Shown: positions 46,226 to 53,143 of the stretch, piece after piece
Layout of the letters: every line of letters starts with the position of its first letter
Numbering within the stretch: the stretch's first letter is position 1
Origin: Leptospira ryugenii
GTDB taxonomy: Bacteria > Spirochaetota > Leptospiria > Leptospirales > Leptospiraceae
Assembly (NCBI RefSeq): GCF_003114855.1
Contig: NZ_BFBB01000003.1
Location: 623,077-687,076 of the forward strand
DNA: 64,000 nt
Reading direction: 5' to 3'
Made by a program: the position numbers and the translations under genes
Notes under the pieces: generated by a model
The model's database searches: none
Told to the model about the DNA's origin: nothing
Seen by the model: only the letters and a program-made list of their open reading frames with translations

Positions 46226-46809
46226 ACAATCCTTCCTTCAGGGTATTTACTTGCCAGGCCAGCTAAAAAGATGGAAACGGCTTCTCTGAAACTCACTTCA
46301 GGCTTTTCTGGGAGTCCGAAGGATTTTTTTATTTCAAGAGACAAAATGCCAAATATAAGTGCCCGATAAGAACGACTAACAGAGAGCAATCTGTCTTCAG
46401 GGATAGAATAATCTCTAAATAGATCTTGTAAAAGTTTTTGGGAACGGTTCCGTAAACTTGCCAACTCCTTAGGTTCCTTCTCTCCTCGGAAGAGACTTGC
46501 TTGGAATAATCCAGGTTGTTTGACTGCAAACTTTCGGAGTAACAAGGCAAGGTATTCCAAACGGGCAGAAGAATTTGCACGTAATAGTGTTACCTCTTCC
46601 AAGAGCTCTGAAATCTCCTGAAAACAGAATAGACTTATATGGATTTTTAAATCTTCGAAACTTTCAAAGTGTTTATAGAGTGCGGCTGAGGTAATCGATA
46701 GTTGGTCTGCAATTTTTTTGACACTCAAAGAATCCCATCCCTCTGCGTTTGCAATACCCACCGCCGTTTCCATAATCCTTACCTTAGATTCTGAAATTTG
46801 GTTAATCAT
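46222..46809 (-). CDS. TetR-family regulator (TetR-1)
   Basis: 195-residue repressor with the TetR helix-turn-helix (GWDSLSVKKIADQLSITSAALYKHFESFEDL) and a variable ligand-binding C-terminus. The ATG at 46807-46809 lies in the middle of a palindrome and 6 bases after a -10 hexamer, suggesting a leaderless message. ATG 46773, with AAGG before it, would shorten the first helix. It heads an operon with DUF962 and DUF1289 and is probably autoregulated. Confidence 0.82.
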   Translation of the reverse strand: MINQISESKVRIMETAVGIANAEGWDSLSVKKIADQLSITSAALYKHFESFEDLKIHISLFCFQEISELLEEVTLLRANSSARLEYLALLLRKFAVKQPGLFQASLFRGEKEPKELASLRNRSQKLLQDLFRDYSIPEDRLLSVSRSYRALIFGILSLEIKKSFGLPEKPEVSFREAVSIFLAGLASKYPEGRIV

Positions 46810-46845
46810 ATTAACCAAATAGTTAATAACATTAACCTGCGTCAA
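46798..46845 (-). promoter_or_regulatory. TetR-1 promoter with two palindromic operators
   Basis: TTGACG (46840-46845) and TATTTG (46816-46821) are 18 bases apart. Palindrome GTTAAT-AAC-ATTAAC (46822-46836) fills the spacer. A second, TTGGTTAAT-CAT-ATTAACCAA (46798-46818), covers the -10 edge and the start codon. The centres are 21 bases apart, two helical turns. This fits autorepression by the TetR protein encoded here. Confidence 0.65.
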
Positions 46846-46927
46846 GTTTTTTAAGATGGGCTTGGCTTAGGTTTTGAATTTTTTAAAAAGTTGCGATATT
46901 GAAAACTTAGAGTCGTTTGGAGGTAAA

Positions 46928-46966
46928 ATGCTCCAATTTCCGGGATATCCAGTGCATTCTCTGTGA
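46928..46966 (+). CDS. Possible 12-residue leader peptide
   Basis: Tiny frame MLQFPGYPVHSL with a near-ideal ribosome site GGAGGTAAA ending right before the ATG region. No downstream attenuator is evident. It could be chance. Confidence 0.2.
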   Translation: MLQFPGYPVHSL

Positions 46967-47118
46967 CACAAAGCAAATTTTGTCAAAGAATTCGTTAGGA
47001 AGTTAAAATTCGGATTAAATCGATGTAAAATGTAAATAGCATTAACTTTGTCAATAAATTACATTTGTAGCAATCTTTATTAGAAATCTAAATAAAATCG
47101 AACTTTTGTTTTTTTTCA

Positions 47119-47146
47119 TTTACCAAAAAATATCTACGCGTATAGT
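47119..47146 (+). promoter_or_regulatory. Palindrome-bearing promoter, site 1 (core TACGCGTA)
   Basis: TTTACC (47119-47124), 16-base spacer, TATAGT (47141-47146), then 6 bases to the ATG of the barrel protein. The core TACGCGTA (47135-47142) overlaps the -10 region. It shares the core with sites at 49442 and 51964; this copy is less symmetric in the flanks (TATC / TAGT). Confidence 0.6.
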
Positions 47147-47152
47147 AACTGT

Positions 47153-47692
47153 ATGAAACCTTTTTCTATTTTTTTATTGCTTCTTTTTTTGATCTCTTTT
47201 AGCCTTTCGGCGGAGGGCCCGAGTCCTAAAGCTAACTATCTTGACCTCCGATTGGGGGCCGTACAAATCGAAAACAAAACTCAACCGCTTGCATTATTGT
47301 CATATGAACGGATATTAGGAGAGTCATTTTTAATTGGACTCTCTGCCCAGTACATTCGGATCCAAGCCGAAAAAGACGAAAATCGATTTGGTTTCGCCAG
47401 GTCTACAGAGATTTCAGTTGCAACTGCCACTTTATCTCTAGGATACCAGTTTGCCATTGGTACGGACTGGAAACCATACATACGGTTATTAGGTGGAGGT
47501 GGCCAGTTGACTGGTTTTGGAAGAGGAGCAGACCTCTGGCAATATGGCATCGGTCTAGGAACTCGTTACTTTATGACAGAAAGTCTTTATCTAAATCTGG
47601 AACTATCGGGGAGCCGCTACCAATTTAGAGAGGATAACAAAATATATACGGATGCACCTCAATTAAATTTAGGTATAGGGTATCATTTCTAA
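47153..47692 (+). CDS. Small outer-membrane beta-barrel protein
   Basis: 179 residues: signal peptide (MKPFSIFLLLLFLISFSLSA) then about eight amphipathic strands (YLDLRLGAVQI, FLIGLSAQYIRI, ATLSLGYQFAIG, LNLGIGYHF) ending in a terminal Phe, the outer-membrane insertion mark. No Shine-Dalgarno is present; the -10 hexamer is 6 bases before the ATG. Probably part of the TACGCGTA regulon. Family not identified beyond OmpA/OmpW-like size. Confidence 0.75.
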   Translation: MKPFSIFLLLLFLISFSLSAEGPSPKANYLDLRLGAVQIENKTQPLALLSYERILGESFLIGLSAQYIRIQAEKDENRFGFARSTEISVATATLSLGYQFAIGTDWKPYIRLLGGGGQLTGFGRGADLWQYGIGLGTRYFMTESLYLNLELSGSRYQFREDNKIYTDAPQLNLGIGYHF

Positions 47693-47701
47693 ATCCTACC
47701 A

Positions 47702-48367
47702 TCACTTAAGCCCTTTGTACCAGATATTCACCATTGTCTGGTACAATTTTTTATGCGAGCCCCATGGAAATTCACCTACCGTTACCAAAGAATGGCAAAC
47801 CCCTTGCACTAGGATAACCATTGACCGAAGGATATCCATCTCCGATAAATCCTTTCCAATTTTTCGTGATTGTTTTTCCCATACGACCACCTGGATCAAC
47901 CTCTCAAGGTAAGATTGGATCAGGGGAGAATCCACAAAGAACCGATCCTCTTCCTCTTCTTCAATATAGTCAGGATGCAAATAGACGATCTTATACTTAT
48001 CTGGGTGCTTAAGCCAAAATTCTATATTTCCGATGACAATTTTTTTGATGCGAGAGTCAGATTCAGGTTTTTTGAGATCCAGATGTTTTTCAATGGAACG
48101 AATCAATGCCTCAAAGATATCGACCCATAAGTGATGGAGTAAGGCTCTTTTGTTTGTAAAGTAACGATAGAAGACCATAGGAGAATAGTCGAGTTCCGCC
48201 ATCAAGGTACGTATGGAAAGAGCCTCGTAACCTTTTTTGAGGACTGTCTTTCTTGCGACCTCTAAAATCTGAGCTCGGACAAATAGATCCTTCTCCTTAC
48301 TCGGAGAGGATGAGCTCTTGGATTTAGAACGGGAGGATTTGGACCTTGGATTTTCTTTCTTTTGCAC
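47702..48367 (-). CDS. TetR-family regulator (TetR-2)
   Basis: 221-residue repressor with a Lys/Ser-rich N-terminus, a TetR helix-turn-helix (GYEALSIRTLMAELDYSPMV, FYRYFTNKRALLHHL) and a helical ligand-binding domain. The start is GTG at 48365-48367. It lies 33 bases after the thioesterase gene and probably shares its promoter (site 2), so I infer it binds the TACGCGTA palindromes. A lipid or acyl ligand is guesswork from its neighbours. Confidence 0.82.
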   Translation of the reverse strand: MQKKENPRSKSSRSKSKSSSSPSKEKDLFVRAQILEVARKTVLKKGYEALSIRTLMAELDYSPMVFYRYFTNKRALLHHLWVDIFEALIRSIEKHLDLKKPESDSRIKKIVIGNIEFWLKHPDKYKIVYLHPDYIEEEEEDRFFVDSPLIQSYLERLIQVVVWEKQSRKIGKDLSEMDILRSMVILVQGVCHSLVTVGEFPWGSHKKLYQTMVNIWYKGLK

Positions 48368-48400
48368 CTACCAACCATAGGGCAAAGAATTTTGTTTGTT

Positions 48401-49255
48401 TCAAGGAGATTTTAGAAAGCGATGGATCAATTCGTCTGGTATCCTACGTGGAGCCATTCTCGATGGTGAGATCGCAAGCATTGTTTCTTTGACTGATAAA
48501 AATGGCTTTGCCTCATTTCCCTGGAAGAATAACTGCTGCAAGGTGCAGGCTACTTTTTTATAATCGGAAATAAAGGCTTTTACCTGAATATTTTGACCTG
48601 GGTAAATCTTGGATGTTTCGATGAGGTTACTCTCTGTAGTGAAAAAAATACAATCCATCTCTTTTGCGGCTTCTAAACTCAAACCCATTCCTTCACTAAA
48701 AAGCCAACGAACTTCCTCCACAAGTTTAAATAACTGGTGCAATGGATAGGCATGGAATCCATTTCGATCGGAAGTATTTGCACGCAAAGAAAACTCCAAT
48801 ACATTACTCTCCGGATTGAGCTCGGTGTTCTGCTCTCGGATGCGCAATTCATTATTTTTCTCGGCATAGAACTGAATCAAATCTCTGTCTTTTGCTTCAA
48901 ACTCTTCTAAAGAATCTACTCTTACAAGTTTAGCCGCTAAGTCGCCCGATTCCAGCTCATAAATAAGATGATTCCATTGGATCTTGCCATTCTCAATCCA
49001 ATCACATGTAGTTTCAATTTTTAGAATTTCATTCCATGTCCTTTGTTTGAGAAATTGAAAATGTGATCCTTTGTGTTGGAGAGCAATATGGTTTTTGATC
49101 AATTTTTTTATGTCAATTCCCATTTTGCTAAGTGTTTGCATTCTCGCATCTTCAGCAAAAAACTCATAACGAGAACCATTCACATGTTCGTTGTAGTCTA
49201 TATCTCCAATGCGTGTCACATAATGGTTCGTGTAGTCTTTTCCCAATTCATTCAT
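48401..49255 (-). CDS. Double-hotdog acyl-ACP/acyl-CoA thioesterase-like protein
   Basis: 284 residues with two hotdog domains. The first begins YVTRIGDIDYNEHVNGSRY, the D-x-N-x-H-V motif of acyl-ACP thioesterases and 4HBT enzymes; the second starts near 155 (SLRANTSDRNGFHAYPLHQLF) with a partly altered site. It may release fatty acids from a carrier. The ATG overlaps the stop of a preceding small frame (ATGA). Confidence 0.75.
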   Translation of the reverse strand: MNELGKDYTNHYVTRIGDIDYNEHVNGSRYEFFAEDARMQTLSKMGIDIKKLIKNHIALQHKGSHFQFLKQRTWNEILKIETTCDWIENGKIQWNHLIYELESGDLAAKLVRVDSLEEFEAKDRDLIQFYAEKNNELRIREQNTELNPESNVLEFSLRANTSDRNGFHAYPLHQLFKLVEEVRWLFSEGMGLSLEAAKEMDCIFFTTESNLIETSKIYPGQNIQVKAFISDYKKVACTLQQLFFQGNEAKPFLSVKETMLAISPSRMAPRRIPDELIHRFLKSP

Positions 49256-49426
49256 GGAAGGAGCACTCTTTTGTTTTTTAAATGATCATATGCAAAGAAT
49301 GAGAAAATTCTAATACAGGCCGCTACAAGCAGTAAGAGTAGGAAAGGAATATAATGTTCAGCTTTGAAATTTGTTTTTGGAAAGACAACCTTCGAAAGCA
49401 GGCATAAAAAAAATACAGACCATCAT
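49252..49426 (-). pseudogene. Small membrane protein frame broken at a T8 run
   Basis: Downstream of promoter site 2, ATG at 49424-49426 opens MMVCIFF and then meets eight T (49406-49413). As written, the frame stops after 22 codons. With one T fewer it would read on for 58 residues, including the membrane-like segment YIPFLLLLLVAACIRIFSFF, and end in TGA overlapping the thioesterase ATG (ATGA). The hydrophobic reading and the coupled stop suggest a real gene that is phase-variable, read by slippage, decayed or carrying a sequence error. Confidence 0.45.
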
Positions 49427-49437
49427 GGTATCCAATA

Positions 49438-49466
49438 TTTATATACGCGTATACATTAAGTGATAA
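49438..49466 (-). promoter_or_regulatory. Palindrome-bearing promoter, site 2
   Basis: Minus strand TTATCA (49461-49466), 17-base spacer, TATAAA (49438-49443). The perfect palindrome TATACGCGTATA (49442-49453) covers the 3' part of the spacer and the -10 edge. It would drive the small membrane frame, the thioesterase and TetR-2. Confidence 0.65.
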
Positions 49467-49474
49467 AAAAAATT

Positions 49475-49843
49475 TCATTTTTTAACCGCTTCCCTTCTGT
49501 AGGTGTAGAGCCCAGAGATCAAATAGATAATGAGTAAAACAGGCAAAACAGTAAAAAATACATTTGGTGTACCTCTCTTAATATGCAACAGAGGTAATAT
49601 GATTGAGACAATGAGATTTGGAATGAAAAATGCAATCCAGCGTTTCTTCCCTTCGAAACGATTTAAAAGAAATTCCAAAATAACTGTATACACAAAAGAA
49701 TTGATTAGAGTAAAACTTCCTTGTGTAATAGCTGCTTTTTTTGCATACTCAGAACCAAAATTTGCATTCGCAAAATAAGCCCAAGTACTCCAAAGACTGG
49801 TAAAAACAACAGCACTCAATAAACTTCTAAGTAGTATCTTCAT
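49475..49843 (-). CDS. Hypothetical four-helix membrane protein
   Basis: 122 residues with about four membrane segments (SAVVFTSLWSTWAYF, FTLINSFVYTVILEFL, WIAFFIPNLIVSIILP, VFFTVLPVLLIIYLIS) and a basic C-terminus. The family is not recognised. ATGA overlap with the GMC oxidoreductase stop shows translational coupling, so it likely works with it. Confidence 0.7.
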   Translation of the reverse strand: MKILLRSLLSAVVFTSLWSTWAYFANANFGSEYAKKAAITQGSFTLINSFVYTVILEFLLNRFEGKKRWIAFFIPNLIVSIILPLLHIKRGTPNVFFTVLPVLLIIYLISGLYTYRREAVKK

Positions 49844-51405
49844 GTAAGTCTTTCTTTTAAAAAATCAGCTAAACGCATGCTAAACGCCATAATTGTAAAA
49901 CTTGGGTCCACGGAAGGTCCTGTTGGAAAAACAGAAGAATCAGCAACATAAAGATTTCTAAATCCATGGACTTTGTGCTCAAAATCAACAACTGATACTT
50001 TTTGATCCTCACCCATACGGCATCCTCCAAAAGGGTGAGGGGCCGCCATGAGTAAAGAATGAGGAGGCAATTCTTGGGAATCTAATCTGGAGATTTCATC
50101 AATGGATTTCATTTCGATTCCTGTAACTGTAGCAACCAGAACCTTTTTGGCGCCCACCTTAAAGTTGAGAATCACTTGTTTTTTCAAAAGATCTAACATT
50201 TGTTTTCTGGTCTTTTTTCCATCAGGTGCTTGCACCAATCTCTTTTTACCATCCATTTCTACCCGACCCAGTTCATCGGAAAAATCATCAATCCACCCGA
50301 TAGTTCCTCCGACTTGTTTGTAGGAGCGCATCCATTCAAAATGCTTTTCGCCAACGAAAGGAATCATCGAAGCAAATGTTCCGGGCTGGAGTTGGTTTGC
50401 CATGAGCATAAATCCTCCTTCCGTATATTCGTTCTTTTCGTTAAATCTCGCTAATCGGAACTCGTCTATTCCAAAGGCTGCGGGTATATTTCGGTAAGTG
50501 ATCATACTTTCCTCAAACAAGGCGTGTACCATCGGTGAAGCATTCATTCCAAAATATTCGCCTAATGCTGGTAAATTTTGTTTCCAACCTTGTTTCAAAA
50601 GTAGAGCTGAGCTTTGGAAACCACCTGCTGCCACGACATAAACATCTGCGAGAATTTCGATTGTCTGGCCGTTCTTTTTGCCTTTAGCTCTATCGATTAC
50701 TGATGCTTTCAACGAATTTATTTTCTTCGCTTTTTGCCCATCCTCTGTTCCAAAAACATCTGCTTCCAAATCAGCAAAGATACGCCCACCGACTTGCATA
50801 AACTCTTCAATATGAGTTACAAGTTGAGACTGTTTTGCTCCAAAGGCACACCCCTGCATACAATGGCCGGACTTTTGGCAATTTTTTCGGGCTTGGGGAA
50901 CAGGGTGACCCGACCAAGAGAGTCCTTGGGAAGCCAATTTCATTTTCTGATTCATTAAATTATAATATTCTTTTTTAGGCTCATGGACATTGAGTCGCTT
51001 TTCTAAAATATCCCAGTATGGATTTAAGTCTTTGGGGCCATGGTGTTTGATGCCAAATTTCTCTTGCCAACGCACCAAACGATCCTCAGGCGTACGATAA
51101 CTATCAGCCCAGTAGTGAACAGAGGCACCTCCAACATTGTTCCCGTATACCAAATTCATAGAGTATTGGGTGTCCATTTGCAGATTTCGCTCTGCGGAGA
51201 TTTTCCCCGCCATGTTTAACTCCCAATTGTCAAAACTAGAAGTTGGGTAATAGCCACCTTTCTCAATGATGATCGTATCGATACCCGATTTTTGTAACTC
51301 TAGTGCAAGGGTAGCTCCTCCACATCCAGAACCAATGATACAAACCTTTGTTCTGATCTCACTCACTTGGGGATAATCCTTCCATTCGAACAAATATTTC
51401 ATCAT
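49840..51405 (-). CDS. GMC-family FAD oxidoreductase
   Basis: 521 residues. FAD-binding GSGCGGATLALELQKSG and a distal E-K-G (IIIEKGGYY), GNNVGGASVHYW, a cysteine cluster (NCQKSGHCMQGCAFG) and the C-terminal catalytic region HPFGGCRMG ... DSSVFPTGPSVDPSFTIMAF. This is the branch of GMC dehydrogenases that pairs with a small Tat-exported subunit, matching the upstream gene. It likely oxidises an alcohol or sterol-like substrate; the substrate is unknown. The start overlaps the upstream stop (TAATG) with GAGGGG ahead. Confidence 0.88.
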   Translation of the reverse strand: MMKYLFEWKDYPQVSEIRTKVCIIGSGCGGATLALELQKSGIDTIIIEKGGYYPTSSFDNWELNMAGKISAERNLQMDTQYSMNLVYGNNVGGASVHYWADSYRTPEDRLVRWQEKFGIKHHGPKDLNPYWDILEKRLNVHEPKKEYYNLMNQKMKLASQGLSWSGHPVPQARKNCQKSGHCMQGCAFGAKQSQLVTHIEEFMQVGGRIFADLEADVFGTEDGQKAKKINSLKASVIDRAKGKKNGQTIEILADVYVVAAGGFQSSALLLKQGWKQNLPALGEYFGMNASPMVHALFEESMITYRNIPAAFGIDEFRLARFNEKNEYTEGGFMLMANQLQPGTFASMIPFVGEKHFEWMRSYKQVGGTIGWIDDFSDELGRVEMDGKKRLVQAPDGKKTRKQMLDLLKKQVILNFKVGAKKVLVATVTGIEMKSIDEISRLDSQELPPHSLLMAAPHPFGGCRMGEDQKVSVVDFEHKVHGFRNLYVADSSVFPTGPSVDPSFTIMAFSMRLADFLKERLT

Positions 51406-51950
51406 TAGCCCCTCACCTGTTCTTTGTAATAGGCTCTTGATTCTGAGATTTTTTCCGGAAATGCGGCAAATGGACCTTCATACTGTATATCTTTCCAGGA
51501 TTCCTTTTGTCCGTAGTGGACTAGATAACATAACATTCGTAAACTAGAGAAAGCTGCCCTTACAGACAGGTTTTTGCTTTGGATCCCTTTTTGGATACAT
51601 TCTAAGGCCTCCTCCCGTTTCAGCTTTGAAAATGAGGACCAATAACCCAAGACCCAAGGATAAAATTCAATTAGAAGTATGGCGCTGTCAAATTCTGACT
51701 GAATCGATTCATTTACAAAATAAAGCTCTTCATCCACTCTCTGGATGACAGAATTGCGATAATTAGGCTGTTCCATGTAGCCAAGAGGTAAAAGTGCCGA
51801 AAGATACACCCATATTACCTCAGATTGAGTTTTAGATAAAAATAAGGTTTTTAGCCGCTTACCCAAATACGGACTTAGGGCAAAGTAAAGTCCCAGGGCA
51901 CCAAAAGAACCAATCAGGAATTTTTTTCTCGATATAGACCGCGTCACCAT
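51405..51950 (-). CDS. Tat-signal protein, gluconate dehydrogenase subunit 3-like
   Basis: 181 residues. The N-terminus MVTRSISRKKFLIGSFGA is a twin-arginine-like signal (R-K in place of R-R) with a following hydrophobic stretch. The helical body ends with YEGPFAAFP, resembling subunit 3 of gluconate 2-dehydrogenase-type complexes, which escorts a GMC flavoprotein out through Tat. The ATG at 51948-51950 lies 6 bases after TATAGT and has only a close AGGA. First gene of the operon with GMC and the four-helix protein. Confidence 0.65.
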   Translation of the reverse strand: MVTRSISRKKFLIGSFGALGLYFALSPYLGKRLKTLFLSKTQSEVIWVYLSALLPLGYMEQPNYRNSVIQRVDEELYFVNESIQSEFDSAILLIEFYPWVLGYWSSFSKLKREEALECIQKGIQSKNLSVRAAFSSLRMLCYLVHYGQKESWKDIQYEGPFAAFPEKISESRAYYKEQVRG

Positions 51951-51956
51951 TTCCTG

Positions 51957-51985
51957 ACTATAGAATATACGCGTATATTTTTCAA
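51957..51985 (-). promoter_or_regulatory. Palindrome-bearing promoter, site 3
   Basis: Minus strand TTGAAA (51980-51985), exactly 17 bases, TATAGT (51957-51962), then 6 bases to the ATG. The perfect 16-bp palindrome AATATACGCGTATATT (51964-51979) fills the spacer. A repressor there would block polymerase binding. Confidence 0.72.
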
Positions 51986-52039
51986 GCAAAAAAAAGTGCA
52001 CCTTTTTGCAAGGTGCATTTACTTGGAAATTTATTTCAG

Positions 52040-52453
52040 CTACAGAATGGAGAATATGTGGAGAAGAATAGCCGCGTAAGAAATAATTTGGATCGAGTAA
52101 AATGTAAACCGAATGTTTACAAACCAAGGGGAACCGGATATCAAATGAGTAGTAGTTTGCAAAACTCTTGCGGCTAAAATGAGCAAAGCTGCTTGGTTAA
52201 CAAAAGAATCAACTTTTTGTAAACTTACACTTAAAAACGCAACGGCAACAAACAAAGGAACATTCTCCAAACAATTCATATGTGCTCTGTTAAAACGCCA
52301 ATTGAACTCTGAACCGTGCTGCACGCCCGCAGGGAATTCATTGGATTTCTTTTTGCCTGTAAGCACAAAGATACTCCGGTAAGTTGTAAGGCTAAAGCCT
52401 ACGAGTAAAGTCCAAAACACAAAACCACCTAAGGCCCAATACAATGTATCCAT
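52040..52453 (-). CDS. MAPEG-family membrane protein
   Basis: 137 residues, four membrane segments. The MAPEG marks are RFNRAHMNCLENVPLFVA and an aromatic-rich last half. Family members include glutathione S-transferases and peroxidases of membrane lipids; bacterial members are mostly uncharacterised. Ribosome site GGAG. It precedes the site 3 promoter, so it has its own promoter. Confidence 0.82.
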   Translation of the reverse strand: MDTLYWALGGFVFWTLLVGFSLTTYRSIFVLTGKKKSNEFPAGVQHGSEFNWRFNRAHMNCLENVPLFVAVAFLSVSLQKVDSFVNQAALLILAARVLQTTTHLISGSPWFVNIRFTFYSIQIISYAAILLHIFSIL

Positions 52454-52528
52454 ATGATCTCCATTCGTTCGTTAGAATGTTCCAAAAGAAGTAGCCTAGC
52501 CAATGTTTGGCAACTCTTTTATTTTCGA

Positions 52529-52921
52529 TCAAGGACTCTCTACCCAGACAGCGTGTACGGTATCAAAGTACTCCTGCACCTTTATTATCTTCCCATTCTT
52601 GATGGTAAAGAGAAAGTGATATTGGTTGTTATATGCTTTGCCTGTGGATTTCCGAATTCCATGAGACTCAGCAATGAGGCTCACGCGGTCTTCCTCTCCT
52701 GTAAATTGTTTACAAGTAAACTGAAAATTGTCAAAAGCTCTAAAGATCAATTTTAGACCAAGGCTAATCTTTTTTAGATCATAGTCACCTGACACCGGTA
52801 TATTGCCTAAAATCCACCAATGCAAACTCTCGTCCAAGAGAGCAAATGCTGCGTTCATATCGCGTGCGTTCAAATTTGAAAAAAATTCAGCCACAATCTT
52901 TTTGTTGTTCTGTATATCCAT
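52529..52921 (-). CDS. SnoaL-like / NTF2-fold protein
   Basis: 130 residues with the SnoaL-like layout: helix VAEFFSNLNARDMNAAFALLDESLHWW, then strands with VSLIAESHG, NQYHFLFTIKNGKIIKVQEYFDT. Could be a small cyclase, isomerase or binding protein. Strong ribosome site AAGGAG 7 bases before the ATG. Confidence 0.8.
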   Translation of the reverse strand: MDIQNNKKIVAEFFSNLNARDMNAAFALLDESLHWWILGNIPVSGDYDLKKISLGLKLIFRAFDNFQFTCKQFTGEEDRVSLIAESHGIRKSTGKAYNNQYHFLFTIKNGKIIKVQEYFDTVHAVWVESP

Positions 52922-53143
52922 AGGTAACTCCTTTTTATTCGTTTTAACCCATCTACATAGATTAAAAATGTGAACTCATCAGTCTACTTATTAAACATAC
53001 AAAATTAGGTCAGTAGTTCCGTAATTTTCCCCAGATGAAAACGAGGTCTTAGAGCAAATAGAAGCCAAATCATATTCAGAAGATTTCCTAGTACATGCTC
53101 TGCATCTTTTTCAAAAAGATCCTTCTCGAAGGCCAGAAAAGTA

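Larger units (their letters stand above)
46810..47152. other. Divergent intergenic region, TetR-1 / outer-membrane protein
   Basis: About 340 bases without a confirmed gene. It holds the TetR-1 operators at one end and the palindrome-bearing promoter of the barrel protein at the other. Between them is an 8-bp inverted repeat AAATGTAA / TTACATTT (near 47028 and 47059) and a 12-codon open frame at 46928-46966 with a GGAGG box. Otherwise AT-rich. Confidence 0.6.
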
